A DNA stretch of 10,194 nucleotides from JBHHXR01 sp046757205 (GTDB taxonomy: Bacteria > Pseudomonadota > Alphaproteobacteria > Rhodobacterales > Rhodobacteraceae), in NCBI GenBank assembly GCA_046757205.1, contig JBHHXR010000123.1, forward strand, positions 1 to 10,194. Reading direction: 5' to 3'. Of the stretch, positions 1 through 5,638 are shown piece after piece. The number at the start of each line of letters is the position of its first letter. Positions within the stretch are counted from its first letter, which is position 1. A program made the translations under genes and the position numbers. The notes under the pieces were generated by a model. The model was not told the origin of the DNA. It saw only the letters and a program-made list of their open reading frames with translations, and searched no databases.

Positions 1-2
1 TC

Positions 3-1136
3 TCCGGCTATGGCGAATGCTACGCATCGACGGTCGGCCCGAAGGCCATGACAGCAGTGATCGAGGACGTGTTCGCGCGCCACATGGCGGGCGAGAACCC
101 GCAGAACATCGAGCTGATGTTCCGCCGGGTCTATTCCTCGGGCTTCACCCAGCGCCCCGACCTGACCGTCATGGGCGCGTTTTCAGGCCTCGAAATCGCC
201 TGCTGGGACATCGTCGGCAAGGCGCTGGAGCAGCCCGTGCACATGCTCATGGGCGGCCGGGTGAACGATCGCATCCGCTCCTACACCTACCTCTACCCCG
301 GTGAGGGGCAGGACCCGGCGACCTTCTACGCCTCGCCGGAAATGTCGGCCGAACGCGCCCGCGAACTGGTCGATCTCGGCTTTACCGCCATCAAGTTCGA
401 CCCCGCCGGCCCCTACACCATCTTCGACGGCCACCAGCCGTCGATGACCGACCTTGAACGTTCCGAGGCGTTCTGCAGGCAGATCCGCGAGGCCATCGGC
501 AACCGCGCAGACATCCTCTTTGGCACCCACGGCCAGTTCACCACGTCCGCCGCCATTCGCCTCGCCCGCCGTCTGGAACCTTACGATCCGCTGTGGTTCG
601 AGGAGCCTTGCCCGCCAGACAACCTGCTGGAATTCGCCAACGTCGCGAAAGCCTGCCGCATCCCCATCGCCACCGGCGAGCGGCTGACCACCAAGGCCGA
701 GTTCGCCACGCTCCTGCGCACCGGCGGCGCGGCGATCCTGCAACCGGCGCTCGGCCGCGCCGGCGGTATCCTGGAGGCCAGAAAGATCGCCATCATGGCC
801 GAAGCCTTCAACGCCCAGATGGCCCCGCATTTCTACGCCGGCCCCATCGAATGGGCGGCCAATATCCAGCTCGCCGCCTCGATCCCCAATTTCCTGATCG
901 CCGAAACCATCGGCACCGGCGGCGGCTTCCACGCCGAGTTGCTGGAGACGCCGATCCACTGGCAAGACGGCTATATCCACCTTCCCGAAACTCCCGGCCT
1001 CGGGGTCGAACTCAACGAAGCCGTCGCTCGTACGCACCCCTATGACGGCGACCGGCTGCATCTGGAAATGCAGAACCAGCCGCATAGCAATTCCGGCGAA
1101 ACCCGCTTCACCGGCGGGCACGACGATACTTTCTGA
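3..1136 (+). CDS. Enolase-superfamily dehydratase/racemase-like protein (MR/MLE family, galactonate dehydratase/RspA-like), 5'-truncated by window edge
   Basis: The frame is open from base 3, before the first in-window ATG at 48, and its first residues (SGYGECYAS) match the G-x-GE strand of the N-terminal capping domain, so the true start lies outside; by comparison with E. coli galactonate dehydratase (DgoD) about 25-30 residues are missing. 377 residues are visible. The barrel domain follows DgoD block by block: LEPYDPLWFEEP (second metal-ligand Glu at 600-602), IPIATGERL (third ligand Glu at 678-680), RAGGI, APHF (general-base His at 828-830), and a GLGVE C-terminal block. Odd: the first metal-ligand Asp (DFHGR in DgoD) is Gly here (GTHGQ, Gly at 522-524, His kept at 528-530), and the usual QPD Asp is Ala (747-749). 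I recall the GTHGQ signature in a whole subgroup of poorly characterised homologues, so this is probably a subgroup trait. Family members dehydrate or epimerise sugar acids through an enolate bound to Mg2+; the substrate here cannot be read from the sequence. Confidence 0.9.
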   Translation, partial: SGYGECYASTVGPKAMTAVIEDVFARHMAGENPQNIELMFRRVYSSGFTQRPDLTVMGAFSGLEIACWDIVGKALEQPVHMLMGGRVNDRIRSYTYLYPGEGQDPATFYASPEMSAERARELVDLGFTAIKFDPAGPYTIFDGHQPSMTDLERSEAFCRQIREAIGNRADILFGTHGQFTTSAAIRLARRLEPYDPLWFEEPCPPDNLLEFANVAKACRIPIATGERLTTKAEFATLLRTGGAAILQPALGRAGGILEARKIAIMAEAFNAQMAPHFYAGPIEWAANIQLAASIPNFLIAETIGTGGGFHAELLETPIHWQDGYIHLPETPGLGVELNEAVARTHPYDGDRLHLEMQNQPHSNSGETRFTGGHDDTF

Positions 1137-1259
1137 TCGGCAACAACTCTCAAGGGCCGCAACCCTGTCAACGCAGTTTGATACGTCTCATGGCGGCCGG
1201 TAGCTGCGTTTGAGCGGTACTGAATCTGCCCGCCAGGCTGTCTGACGGGAGTCTTCGGA
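1137..1259. other. Convergent intergenic gap, weak inverted repeat only
   Basis: This gap lies between two converging stop codons. It has a 7-bp inverted repeat, AACGCAG (1170-1176) with CTGCGTT (1204-1210), separated by 27 nt. No T-tract follows on either strand, so it is not a convincing intrinsic terminator. I see no small gene here. Confidence 0.3.
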
Positions 1260-1688
1260 CTATTCCGGCACGCTCTCTCCCGAACCGCCGAGTTCCGCCG
1301 GAAAGTCCTTCAACTTCGGCAGACCGTCCTTCATCGGCAGCACCGTTTCGGCATAGTTCACATGCACGCCGGGCTCGAACTTCAGCGTCGGGATTGTCGC
1401 CGCATAGACATCGACAAGCCCCAGTGGCGCGTGGCCGGTCATCACATGCCCGCCGCATTCGCTGCAGAACCGGCGCTGGCTTGTTTCGGTTTTTTCAAAA
1501 GTGGAAAGCTTGTCCGCGCCCCTTGTGACCTTCACCGCCTCCGGCTTCCACAAGGTAAAGGCATTTACCGGCCCGGCTGACCACGAACGGCAGGACGAGC
1601 AATGACAATACCCCATCCCCTCCGGCGCACCGGAAACCTCAATTTCCACCGCGCCACAAAAACACGCACCCGTGCGTGTATCAGACAT
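1260..1688 (-). CDS. GFA-family (glutathione-dependent formaldehyde-activating enzyme/CENP-V fold) zinc protein
   Basis: 142 aa, a normal length for a single-domain GFA protein. It carries the full zinc-binding cysteine set: CFC (C9, C11), CHCSSC (C28, C30, C33) and CSEC-G (C75, C78), in the CxC...CxCxxC...CxxC order typical of the family. The C-terminal half has the usual HVMTG...VDVYAATI β-strands. The founding member, Gfa of Paracoccus, was linked to S-hydroxymethylglutathione formation from formaldehyde and glutathione, but most homologues have no known substrate. The start is supported by a strong Shine-Dalgarno (GGGAGGG on the minus strand, 1696-1702) 7 nt before the ATG. It is divergent from the PhyH gene at 1982 and shares the AT-rich control region with it. 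Likely cytoplasmic; no signal peptide. Confidence 0.88.
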   Translation of the reverse strand: MSDTRTGACFCGAVEIEVSGAPEGMGYCHCSSCRSWSAGPVNAFTLWKPEAVKVTRGADKLSTFEKTETSQRRFCSECGGHVMTGHAPLGLVDVYAATIPTLKFEPGVHVNYAETVLPMKDGLPKLKDFPAELGGSGESVPE

Positions 1689-1712
1689 GTCCTATCCCTC
1701 CCGGTTTATTGG

Positions 1713-1726
1713 GGTCCACCTGGACC
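1713..1726. repeat. 6-2-6 inverted repeat near the GFA start, operator-like
   Basis: GGTCCA-cc-TGGACC, read on the minus strand as TTGGTCCAGGTGGACC. It lies 25 nt upstream of the GFA start codon and just upstream of its Shine-Dalgarno. The TGGTCC half loosely resembles FadR-type GntR operators (TGGT...ACCA), but the second half lacks the matching outer bases, so assigning it to a regulator family would be guesswork. Confidence 0.35.
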
Positions 1727-1778
1727 AAGGCCCGAGTAATTGATTTAAATGGCCCAGGTATCGCTCCAGCAAAGAGCG

Positions 1779-1806
1779 TTGAAAACGCAAATACCTTAAT
1801 TATTAC
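1779..1806 (+). promoter_or_regulatory. Candidate sigma-70-type promoter for the PhyH gene
   Basis: TTGAAA (1779-1784, 5 of 6 to the -35 consensus), a 16-nt spacer, then TATTAC (1801-1806, 4 of 6 to the -10 consensus). The -35 box lies inside the small inverted repeat GCGTT-gaa-AACGC (1776-1788), so a protein bound there could block the polymerase. It would give a leader of about 170 nt that contains the 17-nt palindrome. Found by eye only. Confidence 0.25.
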
Positions 1807-1865
1807 CGCACCAATTAGACGAGAAAGGACGCTACGATTTTTCGTGTTAAAATGAAAGGAAAAAG

Positions 1866-1882
1866 TGCGGCATTATGCCGCA
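1866..1882. repeat. Perfect 17-nt palindrome (8-1-8) upstream of PhyH gene
   Basis: TGCGGCAT-T-ATGCCGCA, perfect over 8-bp arms with one central base, 99 nt before the PhyH start. As RNA it could form a 7-bp stem with a 3-nt loop. On the minus strand the stem is followed by CTTTTT, which looks like an intrinsic terminator pointing toward the GFA gene; no minus-strand gene lies upstream to be terminated, so it would only stop antisense read-through. A dimeric repressor operator is the alternative. Confidence 0.5.
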
Positions 1883-1981
1883 GCTTATTGCACAGGCTTT
1901 CTCTTCGCCTCATTGATCGGCACCCGCCGATGACCCATACGATGCAGCCTCGCCGAACGACCGGAAGGGACCCAACCTGCA

Positions 1982-2782
1982 ATGCCCAACCCCATCCTCA
2001 CCCAAGCTCAAATCGACGCCTACGCCCGCGACGGCGCCATCGTGTTGCGCGATGCCTTCGCCGAATGGGTTGAGACCATGCGCGCCGGCGTCGAGCGCAA
2101 CATGGCGGAACCCTCGGAATACGCGTCCGAAAACGCCGTCACCGAGGGCCGTTTCTTCGACGATTACTGCAACTGGACCCGCATCCCGGAGTTTGAACGC
2201 ATCGTCCGCGAGAGCCCGGCCGCGCAGATCGCCGCCGAGGCGATGCAGTCAACCACCGCGCAGTTCTTCCACGACCACGTGCTGGTCAAGGAACCCGGCA
2301 CCCCGAAACCGACGCCGTGGCACCAGGACGGCCCGTATTATTTCGTCGAAGGCCAGCAGACCGTCTCGATGTGGCTGCCGCTCGATCCGGTCGAGGACAA
2401 CACCCTGCGTTTCATCGCCGGTTCGCACCTGTGGGAAAAGATGGTGAGGCCGGTAAGCTGGGCCGACGACAGCGATTTCTACGGCAGGGGCGAGGACTGG
2501 ATTCCGGTTCCCGACCCCGACGCCGACCCCGGCAACTCGACGATTCTCGAATGGCCGATGGAACCCGGCGACGCCGTTCTTTTCCATTTCCGCACGGTTC
2601 ACGGCGCACGCGGAAACCCGGCGCGCTCACGCCGCCGGGCGCTTTCGCTGCGCTGGGTCGGCGACGACGCGCGCTACGTGGAACGCCCCGGCCGCACCTC
2701 GCCGCCCTATCCGGGCCACGGCATGAAGGCGGGCCAGCGCCTGCGCGAAGACTGGTTTCCGGTGATCGAACCACCTCGATGA
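1982..2782 (+). CDS. Phytanoyl-CoA dioxygenase (PhyH) family Fe(II)/2-oxoglutarate oxygenase
   Basis: 266 aa, normal for bacterial PhyH proteins. The iron facial triad is visible: WHQDG gives H114 and D116, and TVHGARGN gives H207. R219 in SRRRALSLRW sits where the family binds the 2-oxoglutarate carboxylate. MWLPLDPVEDNTLRFIAGSH is the conserved strand pair between the metal motifs. Such enzymes hydroxylate (rarely halogenate or epimerise) a substrate while turning 2-oxoglutarate and O2 into succinate and CO2; the Asp in HxD argues against a halogenase. The substrate is unknown. The start has GGAAGGGA at 1963-1970, 11 nt upstream, slightly long. The cytochrome b561 gene follows after 53 nt on the same strand, so co-transcription is possible but no functional link is known. 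Likely cytoplasmic. Confidence 0.9.
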   Translation: MPNPILTQAQIDAYARDGAIVLRDAFAEWVETMRAGVERNMAEPSEYASENAVTEGRFFDDYCNWTRIPEFERIVRESPAAQIAAEAMQSTTAQFFHDHVLVKEPGTPKPTPWHQDGPYYFVEGQQTVSMWLPLDPVEDNTLRFIAGSHLWEKMVRPVSWADDSDFYGRGEDWIPVPDPDADPGNSTILEWPMEPGDAVLFHFRTVHGARGNPARSRRRALSLRWVGDDARYVERPGRTSPPYPGHGMKAGQRLREDWFPVIEPPR

Positions 2783-2823
2783 AAGCGAATTCGCCGACTG
2801 GCGCGTGAAGACGACAGTGACAA

Positions 2824-2829
2824 GGGAAG
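2824..2829 (+). promoter_or_regulatory. Ribosome binding site that decides the cytochrome b561 start
   Basis: GGGAAG directly abuts the ATG at 2830, leaving no room for initiation there, but it is 6 nt before the ATG at 2836. The second ATG is therefore the likely start, and the protein begins MPDTDEAM. Confidence 0.6.
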
Positions 2830-2835
2830 ATGCCT

Positions 2836-3420
2836 ATGCCCGACACGGATGAAGCAATGCTCAAGGTCTGGGACCCGCTGGTGCGCGTTTCGCACTGGAC
2901 CCTCGTGGTTGCCTTCCTGGTCGCCTATTACACCGAAGGCGACGCCCTGATGGCGCTGCATGCGTGGGCCGGATATGTCGTCGGGGTGGTCATCGCGCTG
3001 CGCGTGCTGTGGGGTTTCGTCGGGCCAAAGCACGCGCGCTTCAGCGACTTCGTCTACAAACCGAAAACGAGCTGGGCCTACGCCAAGGCGCTTCTGCGCT
3101 TCCGCTCGGAAAGATACATCGGCCACAGCCCCGCCGGCGGCGCCATGATCCTCATTCTGCTCGTCGGCCTCGCCGTCACTGTCTGGTCCGGCCTGGAAAC
3201 CTACGCCATCAAGGAAAACGCCGGGCCGCTGGCGTCGGCGACCGCAGGCGCCGCCAACACCGGCAAGGGTGGCGGATTGTGGTCGGTGGTTCACGAAAAC
3301 GTGGGCGGATTCATGATGTTTCTCGTCGTCTTTCATGTCGCCGGGGCGCTCTTCGCCAGCATTGCGCACCGCGAAAACCTCGTCCGTTCGATGATCGACG
3401 GCAAGAAACCGCTCAGGTAA
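2836..3420 (+). CDS. Cytochrome b561, bacterial/Ni-hydrogenase type, membrane di-heme b protein
   Basis: 194 aa from the ATG at 2836 (two more residues if the ATG at 2830 is used). Four membrane segments are visible: about residues 18-33, 41-62, 100-119 and 155-177. Histidines at the positions used for heme binding in this family: H20 (RVSHW, TM1), H42 (LHAW, TM2), H153 (VVHENVGG) and H167 (FHVAG, TM4), with H97 at the start of TM3. The LKVWDPLVRVSHW opening and the AHRENLVRSMI.GKK ending are both characteristic. The family moves electrons across or within the inner membrane between quinol and cytochrome c or other partners. No cytochrome c gene accompanies it here, which is common but leaves the partner unknown. 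It lies downstream of the PhyH gene with a 53-nt gap. Confidence 0.92.
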   Translation: MPDTDEAMLKVWDPLVRVSHWTLVVAFLVAYYTEGDALMALHAWAGYVVGVVIALRVLWGFVGPKHARFSDFVYKPKTSWAYAKALLRFRSERYIGHSPAGGAMILILLVGLAVTVWSGLETYAIKENAGPLASATAGAANTGKGGGLWSVVHENVGGFMMFLVVFHVAGALFASIAHRENLVRSMIDGKKPLR

Positions 3421-3548
3421 CGCAGCCCGCCCGGCGCGGCGTTGCACCGATACCACGCACTCTGCGCCACACCGGCCCGCGCTCCCTTTCGGCGGGTGCG
3501 GCGCGGTGTTACATTGCGGCGCAACGCGACCCCGGAAGGACACCCCCC
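3421..3548. other. Gap between b561 and entericidin-like gene, with imperfect stem-loop
   Basis: ACACCG (3469-3474) pairs with CGGTGT (3504-3509), and CCCGC (3476-3480) pairs with GCGGG (3492-3496) inside it, giving an imperfect GC-rich stem. There is no T-tract after it, so a Rho-independent terminator is unlikely. It may fold in the leader of the downstream mini-lipoprotein. Confidence 0.25.
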
Positions 3549-3662
3549 ATGCGTCTGATATCACTGGTTCTGCTGCTCTTCGCGCTCACCGCCTGCAACA
3601 CCGTCGAAGGTGTCGGCGAGGATATCGCCGCCGGCGGCCGGGCGCTCAACCGCGCGTTCTGA
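3549..3662 (+). CDS. Entericidin A/B-family small lipoprotein
   Basis: 37 aa. A hydrophobic signal (RLISLVLLLFALTAC) ends in the lipobox LTAC, with the lipidated Cys at residue 16, so the mature peptide is only about 22 residues: CNTVEGVGEDIAAGG and so on. The CNTVEG-G-DI--GG--L pattern is the entericidin signature seen in many proteobacterial mini-lipoproteins. A good Shine-Dalgarno (GGAAGGA, 3534-3540) lies 8 nt before the ATG. In E. coli, EcnA/EcnB were proposed as an antidote/toxin pair linked to stationary-phase lysis; most alphaproteobacterial copies, like this one, are single genes without a partner, and their role is unclear. Expected location: lipid-anchored in the cell envelope. The gene ends 18 nt before the convergent pirin stop. 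Confidence 0.85.
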   Translation: MRLISLVLLLFALTACNTVEGVGEDIAAGGRALNRAF

Positions 3663-3680
3663 CAGCGCCATCCCCGGCGC

Positions 3681-4592
3681 CTATTCCTGTGCCCCGATGA
3701 AAGTGCCGTTGCGCAGGTCGCTCATCGCCTTCAGAAGCTCCTCGCGCGTGTTCATCACGATCGGGCCATGCCAGGCGACCGGCTCGCGGATCGGCGTTCC
3801 GGACACCAGCAGGAACCGCACGCCGTCGGGTCCGGCCTGTACCGTCACCTCGTCGCCGGTGTCGAAATTCACCAGCGTGCGGTTGCCCGACATGTCGCGG
3901 ATGTTCAATTCCTCGCCGGCCACCTCCTTTTCAACCCGCACCCCGTAAGGCCTCGAGGCGCCGCGGAAATCCCCGGCGCCCTCGAACACGTAGGCAAACG
4001 CCTTGCGGTAGGTATCGACCGGGAAAGTCTTGCGGGTACCGCCGGGCACGGAGATGTCCAGATACTGCGGTTCCGCCGCGACCCCGTCGACCGGCCCGGC
4101 ATATCCCCGGAAATCGCCGACGATCACCCGGATGCGCGTTCCGTCATCGTCGACCAGTTCCGGTATGTCCTTCGCCGCGATGTCCTGATAGCGCGGCGCC
4201 GTCATCTTCAGCGACGACGGCAGATTTGCCCAGAGCTGGAAGCCATGCATCCGCCCGTCGCGGTCGCCCTGCGGCATCTCCTGGTGCATGATGCCGGACC
4301 CGGCGGTCATCCACTGCACCGACCCCGCGCCCAGCCTGCCGGAATTGCCCAGGCTGTCGCCGTGCTCCACGGTGCCGGCCAGAACGTAGGTGATGGTCTC
4401 GATGCCCCGGTGCGGATGCCAGGGAAATCCGCGCATGTAAGCCGCCGGATCGTCGTTGCGGAAATCGTCGAACAACAGGAAAGGGTCGAGTTCCTTGGGG
4501 TCATGGAATCCGAAGGCGCGGTGCAGATGCACGCCCGCACCTTCCATGGTCGGCTGGGCAAGGCGTTCTGATTTCACGGGGCGCAGTGACAT
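3681..4592 (-). CDS. Pirin family protein (bicupin)
   Basis: 303 aa from the ATG at 4590-4592, which has GGAAGG (4599-4604) 6 nt upstream; the open frame continues 20 codons further but without a ribosome site. The N-terminal cupin has the full pirin signature: HPHRGIETITYVLAG and SGIMHQEMPQ, giving the metal ligands H59, H61, H103 and E105, plus HGDSLGN and VQWMTAGSG. The C-terminal half is the Pirin_C cupin, ending VSGTPIREPVAWHGPIVMNT. Pirins bind Fe; some bacterial members (YhhW) have quercetin 2,3-dioxygenase activity, and others modulate metabolic enzymes such as pyruvate dehydrogenase E1 by protein contact. Which applies here is unknown. It is divergent from the deiodinase-like gene, with a palindromic operator candidate between them. 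Cytoplasmic. Confidence 0.93.
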   Translation of the reverse strand: MSLRPVKSERLAQPTMEGAGVHLHRAFGFHDPKELDPFLLFDDFRNDDPAAYMRGFPWHPHRGIETITYVLAGTVEHGDSLGNSGRLGAGSVQWMTAGSGIMHQEMPQGDRDGRMHGFQLWANLPSSLKMTAPRYQDIAAKDIPELVDDDGTRIRVIVGDFRGYAGPVDGVAAEPQYLDISVPGGTRKTFPVDTYRKAFAYVFEGAGDFRGASRPYGVRVEKEVAGEELNIRDMSGNRTLVNFDTGDEVTVQAGPDGVRFLLVSGTPIREPVAWHGPIVMNTREELLKAMSDLRNGTFIGAQE

Positions 4593-4895
4593 GGCGGACC
4601 TTCCGGTTCGGTGTTGCCCCCAACATGTGGCATCGTGCCGCGCGCTTTCCAATCAATTTCCCGCAACAGTCTGTTGCGCGATCCTGGTCAATCCCGGCAC
4701 CCCGCCGCCGCGCCTCCCCCTTTTCTCAGCAATTCGTACGCATGACGGCACCGCTCGGCGATCCCGCCCGGATTTCCGGTTCCGGAGGGACAAAGGCGAA
4801 GCTGGGCGCCGGTCACGGTGCCGATTTTTCGGCCGAATACCCGTTTTTTCGCGGGCCGCGTTTCCTTCGCCCGCCGGCTCTGAAATAGTCGCGAC
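4593..4895. promoter_or_regulatory. Divergent intergenic region between pirin and deiodinase-like genes
   Basis: 303 nt without a convincing gene; the frames crossing it have arginine/proline-rich artefact composition and run into known genes in other frames. Near the pirin start it contains TGTTG-cccc-CAACA (4612-4625) and, further up, the perfect palindrome at 4662-4678, both built from the same CAACA/TGTTG half-site. I could not find a clear -35/-10 pair for either gene. Confidence 0.5.
4662..4678. repeat. Perfect 17-nt palindrome CGCAACAG-T-CTGTTGCG, operator candidate
   Basis: 8-bp arms around one central T, 70 nt upstream of the pirin start. CAACA...TGTTG dyads of this size are typical binding sites for dimeric winged-helix repressors (MarR, LysR or GntR type). 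A second, everted pair of the same half-sites (TGTTG 4612-4616, CAACA 4621-4625) lies 37 nt closer to the pirin start, where a bound protein would cover the transcript start or leader. No T-tract follows on either strand, so a terminator is unlikely. Confidence 0.5.
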
Positions 4896-5612
4896 ATGTC
4901 AACCACGCGGAAAAACGAGATGCCCACCGGAACCAGACAGCTCTACCGACCGATCCCTCTGCCCGACCGTTTCGACTGGGACGACGCGCGCGCCCTGCAG
5001 GAAGCCGCGGCCTTTCACGACCGCATGAAACGCCGCCACACGGTACGCGACTTCGCCCCGGCCCCGGTACCCCGCGCCGTCATCGAAACTGCGGTTCTCA
5101 CGGCCGGCACCGCACCGAGCGGCGCCAACCACCAGCCCTGGCACTTCGTCGCGGTATCCGACCCGGCCATCAAGTCCCGCATCCGCGCGGCGGCCGAGGC
5201 GGAAGAGCGCGATTTCTACGCCGGCGGCGCCGGCAAGGAATGGCTGCGCGCGCTGGAGCCGGTCGGCACCAATTTCGAAAAGCCGCATCTCGACATCGCG
5301 CCGTGGCTGATCGTGATCTTCGCGCAGCGCTATGGCGTGTCGCCCGACGGCACGCGCCACAAGAACTACTACGTTCCCGAAAGCGTCGGCATCGCCACCG
5401 GGTTCCTGATCGCCGCGCTGCACCATGCCGGACTGGCCACGCTCACCCACACGCCGAACCCGATGCGCTTTCTCAACGCCCTCCTCGACCGCCCGGCGTC
5501 GGAAAAACCGGTGATGATCCTCGCCGCCGGGCACCCGGCCAAGGACGCGACCGTCCCCGCCGCCGCCAAGCAAAAAAAACCGCTCGACGAAATCCTCACG
5601 GTCCTCGACTGA
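4896..5612 (+). CDS. Iodotyrosine-deiodinase-like flavoprotein (nitroreductase superfamily)
   Basis: 238 aa from the ATG at 4896, or 230 aa from the ATG at 4920; neither has a strong Shine-Dalgarno, though GGA at 4909-4911 slightly favours the second. FMN-binding features: RRHTVRDF (about 46-53) and GTAPSGANHQPW (71-82). Over the block from EERDFY (103-108) to LDIAP (132-136) it aligns without gaps to mammalian iodotyrosine deiodinase, keeping the substrate-gripping triad at identical spacing: E104, Y108 and K129 (E, Y at +4, K at +25). The C-terminal end (GHPAKDATVP...KKPLDEIL) matches too. Deiodinases use FMNH2 to remove halide from halotyrosines; bacterial versions have been reported. Ordinary nitroreductases lack this lid triad. 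BluB is a more distant alternative. It is a single gene, convergent with the EEP hydrolase 26 nt away. Confidence 0.85.
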   Translation: MSTTRKNEMPTGTRQLYRPIPLPDRFDWDDARALQEAAAFHDRMKRRHTVRDFAPAPVPRAVIETAVLTAGTAPSGANHQPWHFVAVSDPAIKSRIRAAAEAEERDFYAGGAGKEWLRALEPVGTNFEKPHLDIAPWLIVIFAQRYGVSPDGTRHKNYYVPESVGIATGFLIAALHHAGLATLTHTPNPMRFLNALLDRPASEKPVMILAAGHPAKDATVPAAAKQKKPLDEILTVLD

Positions 5613-5638
5613 GGACCGGCCGGCTACCGCGCCACGCC

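Larger units (their letters stand above)
1689..1981. promoter_or_regulatory. AT-rich divergent control region (GFA gene / PhyH gene)
   Basis: About 290 nt without a supported gene between two divergent start codons. The middle part (about 1731-1865) is markedly richer in A/T than the surrounding coding DNA, as expected for promoters in a GC-rich genome. It holds three inverted repeats: GGTCCA-cc-TGGACC (1713-1726), GCGTT-gaa-AACGC (1776-1788) and a perfect 17-nt palindrome (1866-1882). A plausible sigma-70-like promoter for the plus-strand gene lies at 1779-1806. A small frame from 1852 runs into the PhyH gene in another frame and has no protein character. Confidence 0.6.

Noticed and set aside
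183..1121. Minus-strand open frame of 312 codons opposite the enolase-superfamily gene
   Set aside because: Pure shadow of the plus-strand gene; Gly/Ala/Asp-rich, no recognisable domain, no ribosome site.
1852..2073. Small plus-strand frame upstream of the PhyH gene, possible leader peptide
   Set aside because: It runs 90 nt into the PhyH gene in another frame, has Arg/His/Pro-rich composition and no convincing ribosome site before the ATG.
3469..3509. GC-rich stem after cytochrome b561 as a Rho-independent terminator
   Set aside because: Unequal internal bulge and no following T-run; at most a weak fold.
4586..4888. 100-codon frame filling the pirin/deiodinase-like intergenic region
   Set aside because: It starts inside the pirin coding end with no ribosome site, and its translation has no domain or hydrophobic pattern. 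I read the region as regulatory.
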